In this document: positions 58,270 through 64,000 of the stretch, piece by piece
Numbering within the stretch: the first letter of the stretch is position 1
How the letters are laid out: each line of letters begins with the position of its first letter
NCBI GenBank assembly: GCA_029865845.1
Contig: JARXAM010000027.1
Location: forward strand, 62,001-126,000
Direction of reading: 5' to 3'
Source: Rhodoferax sp.
GTDB taxonomy: Bacteria > Pseudomonadota > Gammaproteobacteria > Burkholderiales > Burkholderiaceae_C
DNA length: 64,000 nt
Program-made: the position numbers and the translations under genes
The notes under the pieces: model-generated
The model's input: the letters and a program-made list of their open reading frames with translations, nothing else
What the model was told of the DNA's origin: nothing
The model's database searches: none

Positions 58270-59979
58270 TTACATGCCTGCGTAGTTGGGTCCGCCGCCA
58301 CCTTCGGGTGTGACCCACACGATGTTTTGTGTCGGGTCTTTGATGTCGCAGGTTTTGCAGTGCACGCAGTTTTGCGCGTTGATTTGCAGGCGGTCGGTGT
58401 TGTCTTCGTTTTTGACGAATTCATACACCCCTGCGGGGCAGTAGCGCGCCTCGGGTCCAGCGTACTTGGCCAAGTTGATGGCGACAGGCACCGAGGCGTC
58501 CTTGAGCGTCAGGTGGGCCGGTTGTTGTTCTTCGTGGTTGGTGTTGCTGATGAACACGCTACTCAAGCGGTCGAAGGTCAGCTTGCCATCGGGCTTGGGG
58601 TAGACGATGGGCTCGCACTCTGCGGCAGGCTTCAGGTAGGCGTGGTCAGGCTTGTCGCGGCGCAGGGTCCAGGGGATGTGCCCGCGCAGCACGAATTGCT
58701 CGAAGGCGTTCATCAGCGTGGCGGTGGTCAGGCCGTACTTGAACCAGTTTTTGAAGTTGCGGTCCTTGTTCAGTTCGGCATGCAGCCAGCTTGCCTCGAA
58801 CGCTTCGGGGTAGGCGTTCAGTTCGTCGTGCTGGCGGCCTGAAACCACCGCGTCGTAGGCGGCGTCTGCGGCCAGCATGCCGGTCTTGATGGCGGCGTGG
58901 CTGCCCTTGATGCGGCTCACGTTCAGGTAGCCCGCGTTGCAGCCGACCAGACAGCCGCCGGGGAATACGGTTTGGGGCAGGGCGTTGAGACCACTGGCGT
59001 TGATGGCCCGTGCGCCGTAAGACAGACGCTTGGCTGTTACCTGGCCTTGTTCGTTCTCAAAGTAGTAGCGTACGTTGGGATGCGTTTTCCACCGTTGAAA
59101 CTCTTCAAACGGGCTGAGATACGGGTTGCTGTAGCCCAGGCCGGTAACGAAGCCCAAGGCCACCTTGTTTCCATCCAGGTGGTACAAAAATGCGCCACCG
59201 TAGGTGTCACTGTCCATGGGCCAACCGGCGGTGTGCATGACAAAGCCAGGCTTGTGGCGGCTGGGGTCAATCTCCCATAGTTCCTTGATACCGATACCAA
59301 AACTTTGCGGGTCGCGACCTTCATCGAGTTTGTACTGGGCAATGAGCTGTTTGCCCAGATGGCCTCGCGCACCCTCTGCGAACACGGTGTATTTGCCCAG
59401 CAATTCCATGCCGAGCTGGAAGCTTTCCATCGGCTCACCGTCTTTTCCTACACCCATGTTGCCGGTGGCGACGCCCCGGACCGCAGGTATGCCGCCGTTT
59501 TCGGAGCCGTCCGTGTACAGCACTTGCGCCGCAGTGAATCCCGGAAATATCTCTACGCCCAGGCTCTCGGCATGTTCTGCCAGCCATTTGGTGAGCGCGC
59601 CTAAGCTGATGATGTAGTTGCCTTCGTTGTGCGCGAACGGTGGCAGTACCATGTTGGGCACCCGAAAACCGGATTTTTCGCTGAGAAAAATGTAGGCGTC
59701 GTCAGTCACGGGCTGGTGCAAGGGGGCACCAAGAGCCTTCCAGTTCGGTATCAGTTCGGTGAGCGCTTTGGGGTCCATGATGGCGCCGGAGAGAATGTGG
59801 GCACCGGGTTCCGAGCCTTTTTCGAGCACAACGACCGATATGTCAGTGCCTTTCTCTGCGGCCAGTTGTTTGAGGCGTATGGCCGTTGCCAGGCCACCGG
59901 GGCCTGCGCCGACGACGACCACGTCGTATTCCATGGATTCACGGGGGCCGAATTGAGCCAGTATTTCCTGGTTTGTCAT
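58270..59979 (-). CDS. electron-transfer flavoprotein-ubiquinone oxidoreductase
   Basis: 569 residues. Passes electrons from ETF (fatty acid and amino acid oxidation) to the quinone pool at the inner membrane. FAD-binding GAGPGGLATAIRLKQLA at the N terminus, a conserved HTAGWPMDSDTYGGAFLYH segment, ubiquinone/membrane-association region, and the C-terminal [4Fe-4S] ligands in NAQNCVHCKTCDIKDPTQ. Length is that of bacterial homologues. Upstream lies a GAACGATCGTTC palindrome, implying control by a TetR-type regulator; downstream is a terminator. Confidence 0.96.
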   Translation of the reverse strand: MTNQEILAQFGPRESMEYDVVVVGAGPGGLATAIRLKQLAAEKGTDISVVVLEKGSEPGAHILSGAIMDPKALTELIPNWKALGAPLHQPVTDDAYIFLSEKSGFRVPNMVLPPFAHNEGNYIISLGALTKWLAEHAESLGVEIFPGFTAAQVLYTDGSENGGIPAVRGVATGNMGVGKDGEPMESFQLGMELLGKYTVFAEGARGHLGKQLIAQYKLDEGRDPQSFGIGIKELWEIDPSRHKPGFVMHTAGWPMDSDTYGGAFLYHLDGNKVALGFVTGLGYSNPYLSPFEEFQRWKTHPNVRYYFENEQGQVTAKRLSYGARAINASGLNALPQTVFPGGCLVGCNAGYLNVSRIKGSHAAIKTGMLAADAAYDAVVSGRQHDELNAYPEAFEASWLHAELNKDRNFKNWFKYGLTTATLMNAFEQFVLRGHIPWTLRRDKPDHAYLKPAAECEPIVYPKPDGKLTFDRLSSVFISNTNHEEQQPAHLTLKDASVPVAINLAKYAGPEARYCPAGVYEFVKNEDNTDRLQINAQNCVHCKTCDIKDPTQNIVWVTPEGGGGPNYAGM

Positions 59980-60323
59980 GGGGTCTCGCTTGATAATGGG
60001 GGCTTACAGACAGCGCTCGCATCGTGCTGCGTATGCGATCAAGAAGCGATTTTATTCGCTGATTTTTAAAAATGAACGATCGTTCTTTTTTAATTTGCGA
60101 TGTCAGCCTCTATCGCCAACGTAGCCCATCTTGCCGGGTTAGTTGCGCCCTTCCCCCGAGCGTTGTGGGGGCGAACTTCGCGGGTGGTCAGCCCCACTGG
60201 ACTTGTTGTTCGGCAACTTGATGGGCGGTGGAGCCCGATTACATAGTTGCTTGGCTACATTTTGTTGTGTTGTGGAAATTGGCGGCTTGCGACCTGCTAC
60301 AATCTCCCTTCTCGAATAAATGT
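59980..60323. promoter_or_regulatory. intergenic regulatory region with GAACGATCGTTC operator
   Basis: About 340 bases with no gene. A perfect 12-bp dyad GAACGATCGTTC at 60074-60085, within A/T-rich flanks, lies 95 bp before the ETF-QO start. Such dyads are operators of TetR regulators of fatty-acid and acyl-CoA metabolism in betaproteobacteria (established in general, inferred here). Close to the tRNA-Val, TACAAT at 60298-60303 may be its -10 box. Confidence 0.6.
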
Positions 60324-60400
60324 AGGCGCATAGCTCAGCTGGTTAGAGCACCACCTTGACATGGTGGGGGTCGTTGGTTCGAGTCCAATTGCGCCTACCA
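60324..60400 (+). tRNA. tRNA-Val (GAC)
   Basis: 77-nt cloverleaf: acceptor AGGCGCA/TGCGCCT, D arm GCTC/GAGC, anticodon stem CCACC/GGTGG with loop TTGACAT giving GAC, T loop TTCGAGT, encoded CCA. Confidence 0.95.
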
Positions 60401-60519
60401 AACTTCCCGAATATGTTTTTCACTAGGGTATTCCTAGGCAGTCCCTAGGCTACACATCTCTAGAATGTGCTGCAGTGCAACACTTACTCAGCCACTTCAA
60501 TTGGTGCTGAGCACTCGCA

Positions 60520-60969
60520 ATGCAAAAAAATGCCCCCAATGATTCAAAACCCGCGCAGCGGGTAATCAAAAAATACCCCAATCGGCGTCTTTATGATACC
60601 GATACCTCCACGTACATCACGCTGGCGGAGATAAAGCAGTTGGTTATGGATAGCCAGGCATTTGCCGTGCTGGATGCCAAGACCGGGGATGACCTGACGC
60701 GCAGTATTCTCTTGCAGATTATTCTGGAAGAGGAAGCCAATGGTTCGCCTATGTTTACCACTCCCGTGCTGTCCAACATCATTCGGTTTTATGGGCATGC
60801 AATGCAAGGGATGATGGGCGGTTATCTGGAAAAAAACATGCAAGCCCTCATGGATATGCAGGCACCTTTGGTGCAAGGCGTGATGGGCAACGGCATGTTC
60901 CAACAGATGCAAGAACACATGCAAAAACAAACGGAGCAATTCCTCGGTACCTTTGGAATCAAGCGCTGA
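60520..60969 (+). CDS. phaR: polyhydroxyalkanoate synthesis regulator PhaR
   Basis: 149 residues, short but typical of a subset. The N-terminal PHB/PHA accumulation regulator DNA-binding domain (VIKKYPNRRLYDTDTSTYITL) is complete, followed by PHB_acc helices (LTRSILLQIILEEE, FYGHAMQGMMGGYLE). It senses PHA polymer and represses phasin and other PHA genes. Those targets are not in the window, but presence of the regulator suggests a PHA-accumulating host. Confidence 0.93.
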   Translation: MQKNAPNDSKPAQRVIKKYPNRRLYDTDTSTYITLAEIKQLVMDSQAFAVLDAKTGDDLTRSILLQIILEEEANGSPMFTTPVLSNIIRFYGHAMQGMMGGYLEKNMQALMDMQAPLVQGVMGNGMFQQMQEHMQKQTEQFLGTFGIKR

Positions 60970-61013
60970 GCGTTCCGCAAGGTCATCGGCGCCCGACTCT
61001 GTAACTTCGCACT

Positions 61014-62417
61014 ATGACTGATATTTTGACCCCCGCCCCCACCGCACAAGCGGCGCCTAAAGTGGGCTTCGTGAGCCTAGGCTGCCCGAAGGCGCTTACC
61101 GATTCCGAACTTATTCTGACCCAACTCAGTGCGGAGGGGTACCAAACTTCCAAGACCTTCCAGGGCGCGGATTTGGTGATCGTCAATACCTGCGGTTTTA
61201 TTGATGACGCTGTAAAGGAAAGCTTGGACACCATTGGTGAGGCGTTGGCGGAAAATGGGCGTGTGATTGTGACGGGGTGCCTAGGGGCAAAAACCACCGA
61301 TGGTGGCGAGAACATGGTGCGCCAGATGCACCCCAAAGTGCTTGCGGTCACCGGCCCCCATGCCACACAAGAAGTGATGGATGCCGTGCATCTGAACTTG
61401 CCCAAGCCGCACGATCCGTTTCTGGATTTGGTGCCGCAATCTTTTGGTGTTGCGGGCGTCAAACTCACGCCTCGCCACTATGCGTATTTGAAGATCAGCG
61501 AGGGATGCAACCACCGGTGCACCTTCTGCATCATTCCCAGCATGCGCGGTGACTTGGTATCCCGCCCCATCGGTGACGTGCTGACAGAAGCGCGTGCATT
61601 GTTTGAAGGCGGCGTGAAGGAATTGCTGGTCATCAGCCAAGATACGTCCGCCTACGGTGTGGACGTGAAGTACCGCACGGGATTCTGGGATGGCAAGCCC
61701 GTCAAAACACGCATGCTTGAACTGGTGCAGGCGTTGGGTGATATTGCAGCGCCTTACGGTGCGTGGGTACGGTTGCACTACGTGTATCCGTACCCTAGCG
61801 TTGACGACATTGTTCCCTTGATGGCAACCGGTCGTGTGCTACCGTACCTCGACGTTCCTTTACAACACAGCCATCCGGATGTGTTGCGCCGCATGAAGCG
61901 GCCCGCCAGCGGAGAGAAAAATCTGGAGCGCCTGCAGCAGTGGCGAGAAGCCTGTCCCGCGTTGGTGGTGCGCAGTACGTTTATCGCGGGTTTTCCTGGT
62001 GAAACAGAAGCTGAGTTCGAGCACTTACTCGACTTTGTTCGAGAGGCGCAAATTGACCGCGCTGGTTGCTTTGCCTATAGCGCAGTGGATGGCGCCACCG
62101 CTAACGACTTGCCTGGCATGCTGCCTCTTGAAATTCGTGAAGCGCGCCGCGCCCGATTCATGCAAGTGGCCGAAGAAGTTTCCGCTGCTCGATTGCAGCG
62201 TCGAGTAGGTTCGGTCATGCAAGTGTTGGTGGACTCTGCACCCGCCTTGGGGCGCAAGGGTGGGGTTGGCCGTAGTTACGCCGATGCCCCAGAGATTGAC
62301 GGTGTGGTCCGACTGTTACCACCGGAAAAAATCAGCAAGACGTTGAAAGTGGGCGAGTTCACCAAGGCTCGCATTGTGAGCGCTCAAGGCCACGACTTGG
62401 TCGCGCTGCCCATTTGA
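61014..62417 (+). CDS. rimO: ribosomal protein S12 methylthiotransferase RimO
   Basis: 467 residues. Methylthiolates an aspartate of ribosomal protein S12. The N-terminal UPF0004 domain carries the first-cluster cysteines (SLGCPK, NTCGF, TGCLG); the radical-SAM motif is CNHRCTFC; the C-terminal TRAM domain follows ([17 protein letters not shown]). Full length and order match RimO rather than MiaB. Preceded by phaR at 44 bp. Confidence 0.96.
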   Translation: MTDILTPAPTAQAAPKVGFVSLGCPKALTDSELILTQLSAEGYQTSKTFQGADLVIVNTCGFIDDAVKESLDTIGEALAENGRVIVTGCLGAKTTDGGENMVRQMHPKVLAVTGPHATQEVMDAVHLNLPKPHDPFLDLVPQSFGVAGVKLTPRHYAYLKISEGCNHRCTFCIIPSMRGDLVSRPIGDVLTEARALFEGGVKELLVISQDTSAYGVDVKYRTGFWDGKPVKTRMLELVQALGDIAAPYGAWVRLHYVYPYPSVDDIVPLMATGRVLPYLDVPLQHSHPDVLRRMKRPASGEKNLERLQQWREACPALVVRSTFIAGFPGETEAEFEHLLDFVREAQIDRAGCFAYSAVDGATANDLPGMLPLEIREARRARFMQVAEEVSAARLQRRVGSVMQVLVDSAPALGRKGGVGRSYADAPEIDGVVRLLPPEKISKTLKVGEFTKARIVSAQGHDLVALPI

Positions 62418-62506
62418 AATCGTGACTCGATCTCTCTGTCACGGATCGATGTGATGCGCGATCCGTGGCGTGAATCAAGCAGGCAAATTACCTCAATCAC
62501 ACAGGC

Positions 62507-62534
62507 AAAAAAAAGCCGCTGAATTTACAGCGGC
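62507..62534 (-). terminator. terminator for tRNA-Leu
   Basis: GCCGCTG/CAGCGGC stem with a six-base loop (62515-62534) followed on the minus strand by a run of eight T. It lies 25 bp beyond the tRNA-Leu 3' end and could also help end rimO transcription. Confidence 0.82.
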
Positions 62535-62559
62535 ATTTACCTAACTACATTACTATTGT

Positions 62560-62644
<85 letters not shown>

Positions 62645-62693
62645 ATCTCAGGAAAGAGAGAAGTATATCAAACATTTAGAGAAGAATGGCAGT

Positions 62694-64000
62694 TTGCTGG
62701 AAGAAGTTGAAGGCACTGTGCAGGGTCATCGTGACGGGCATGGATTCGTTGCTCGTGACGATGGTGGGTCAGATATTTACTTGCCCCCGAATGAAATGCG
62801 GGCGGTGTTGCACAAGGACCGCGTCAAGGTTCGTGTGGTGCGAAACGACAGAAAAGGTCGCCCCGAAGGTCGGGTTACTGAAATTACTGAGCGATCCACT
62901 CAGCCCATTATCGGCAGGCTGTTGCAGGAGAGTGGGGTATGGCTTGTAGCGCCAGAAGATAAGCGGTATGGGCACGACGTCCTTATTCCAAAGGGGGCGG
63001 TCAGTGTGGCTAAGCCTGGCCAGGTTGTCGTGGTGGAGTTGATCGAGCCACCAGCATTGTTTGGTCAGCCCGTCGGAAGAATTACCGAAGTACTGGGGGA
63101 AGTGGATGACCCGGGCATGGAGATCGAAATAGCTGTTCGCAAGTTCAGCGTGCCGCATCAGTTTTCTGATGCATGCCTTGCGCTTAGTAAGACCTTGCCA
63201 GAGCACGTACGTGCAGAGGACAAGTCCCACCGTGTGGACCTGACGGACCTGGCATTGATCACTATCGATGGCGAGGACGCGCGGGATTTTGACGACGCCG
63301 TGTATTGTGAGCCTGCAGTGCAGGGGCGTGGCAAACAAGCGCACAAGGGGTGGCGACTGTTGGTGGCGATTGCAGATGTGAGCCACTATGTGGAGACGGG
63401 CAATGCCATCGACGTAGATGCATATGACAGGGCGACGAGTGTATATTTCCCGCGCCGCGTCATTCCGATGCTTCCGGAGAAGCTCTCGAATGGTTTGTGC
63501 TCCTTAAACCCCGGGGTAGAGCGTTTGTGCATGGTCTGTGACATGTTTGTCACAGAAGAAGGGGAAGTTACCGCCTACCAGTTTTACCCGGCGGTGATGT
63601 GGAGTCACGCCCGACTGACGTACACGGAGGCGGCAGCAATTCTTGGGAATACCCGAGGGCCAGAGGCCACGAAGTACAAGGCTTTGGTTCCTCACTTGTT
63701 GAATCTGCATGGCGTCTATCGTTCCTTGTCGATGTCGCGCCATGCGAGGGGTGCTGTCGATTTCGAGACGACCGAGACACAGATAGTGTGCGATGTCAAC
63801 GGTCGCATTGAGAAGATCGTGCCTCGCACCCGCAACACTGCCCATAGGCTTATCGAAGAGGCGATGTTGGCGGCAAATGTCTGTAGTGCGGACTTTATTG
63901 CCCAGAATAAACACCATGGACTGTTTCGAGTACACGAAGGTCCGACTCCAGAAAAGCAAGAGGTACTGCGGAATTTCTTGAAAGCCAGTGGTATCGGTTT
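62694..64000 (+). CDS. rnr: ribonuclease R (3' end missing)
   Basis: About 435 visible residues, running off the right edge. 3'-5' exoribonuclease that degrades structured RNA and is active on mRNA and rRNA. Two cold-shock-like domains (GTVQGHRDGHGFV, IGRLLQESGVWLVAP) are followed by the RNB catalytic domain with DGEDARDFDDAVYC (metal-binding aspartates) and YFPRRVIPMLPEKLSNGLCSLNP. The frame stays open back through the antisense of tRNA-Leu, but no ATG is in frame; TTG at 62694, preceded by AGAGAAG, gives MLEEVEGTV at the first cold-shock domain, while an out-of-frame ATG lies at 62686. The N-terminal helix-turn-helix of E. coli RNase R is absent under this start. Confidence 0.88.
   Translation, partial: MLEEVEGTVQGHRDGHGFVARDDGGSDIYLPPNEMRAVLHKDRVKVRVVRNDRKGRPEGRVTEITERSTQPIIGRLLQESGVWLVAPEDKRYGHDVLIPKGAVSVAKPGQVVVVELIEPPALFGQPVGRITEVLGEVDDPGMEIEIAVRKFSVPHQFSDACLALSKTLPEHVRAEDKSHRVDLTDLALITIDGEDARDFDDAVYCEPAVQGRGKQAHKGWRLLVAIADVSHYVETGNAIDVDAYDRATSVYFPRRVIPMLPEKLSNGLCSLNPGVERLCMVCDMFVTEEGEVTAYQFYPAVMWSHARLTYTEAAAILGNTRGPEATKYKALVPHLLNLHGVYRSLSMSRHARGAVDFETTETQIVCDVNGRIEKIVPRTRNTAHRLIEEAMLAANVCSADFIAQNKHHGLFRVHEGPTPEKQEVLRNFLKASGIG

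Noticed and set aside
62686..62949. 87-codon frame beginning with ATG near rnr
   Set aside because: Different frame from RNase R and Cys/Arg-rich; it is a shadow of the rnr 5' end.

Overview
The window looks like a chromosomal segment of a GC-rich betaproteobacterium, most likely a member of the Comamonadaceae (Rhodoferax-like). This is an inference from protein style, gcvTHP behind a tandem glycine riboswitch, a PHA-synthesis regulator (PhaR), an ETF-ubiquinone oxidoreductase, and an rnr gene beside tRNA-Leu. Both window ends cut genes: a sensor kinase-type protein at the left and ribonuclease R at the right.

Layout. 1-5.2 kb: signal transduction. A three-gene minus-strand cluster (CHASE8-like membrane sensor, single-domain receiver, PAS/ATPase kinase-like protein) lies back to back with a periplasmic molybdopterin-oxidoreductase-fold protein plus hybrid kinase. 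5.2-11.8 kb: tRNA-Thr, fbp, pepN, a HAD phosphatase and prfB, the last with the canonical programmed +1 frameshift. 11.8-15.8 kb: a ferric-iron ABC transporter split around likely iron-responsive operators. 15.8-22.9 kb: housekeeping (aldo/keto reductase, Cys-tRNA(Pro) deacylase, plsY, a degenerate HD-GYP-like protein, yajQ, murB, an NDUFA9-like reductase). 22.9-25.3 kb: a second copy of the periplasmic-protein/hybrid-kinase module.

25.7-32.6 kb is accessory: a Fic AMPylase, a frameshifted SNF2/DEAH helicase, an adenine methyltransferase cut off by an IS30-family element, and an orphan endonuclease/exonuclease/phosphatase-fold nuclease. It reads as a decayed restriction-like locus. 32.6-45.6 kb returns to core genes: glnS, a diguanylate cyclase, a branched-chain amino acid binding protein, a phage-like P-loop protein, a LytTR two-component pair, small membrane proteins, a MacAB-type efflux pump, uppP and a hydrolase.

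45.6-49.0 kb is the most unusual part. An AT-richer 3.2-kb islet sits between two 87-bp direct repeats derived from the 3' end of sdaA. It encodes a WYL-domain regulator, a 129-residue protein of unknown function, a uracil-DNA-glycosylase-fold protein, a Sir2-family NAD-dependent enzyme overlapping it by 4 bp, and a 45-residue putative membrane peptide. The composition (WYL repressor, DNA-base enzyme, NAD-consuming enzyme, small membrane protein) suggests an uncharacterised anti-phage module, but nothing in the sequence proves that function.

49.0-64 kb: sdaA, a ChaA-like Ca2+/H+ antiporter, the glycine cleavage operon gcvT-gcvH-gcvP under a tandem glycine riboswitch, a hydrolase with a TetR regulator and its operator, ETF-QO, tRNA-Val, phaR, rimO, tRNA-Leu and the start of rnr. 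SdaA (serine to pyruvate) and the glycine cleavage system give a compact serine/glycine catabolic neighbourhood, now interrupted on its outer side by the islet.
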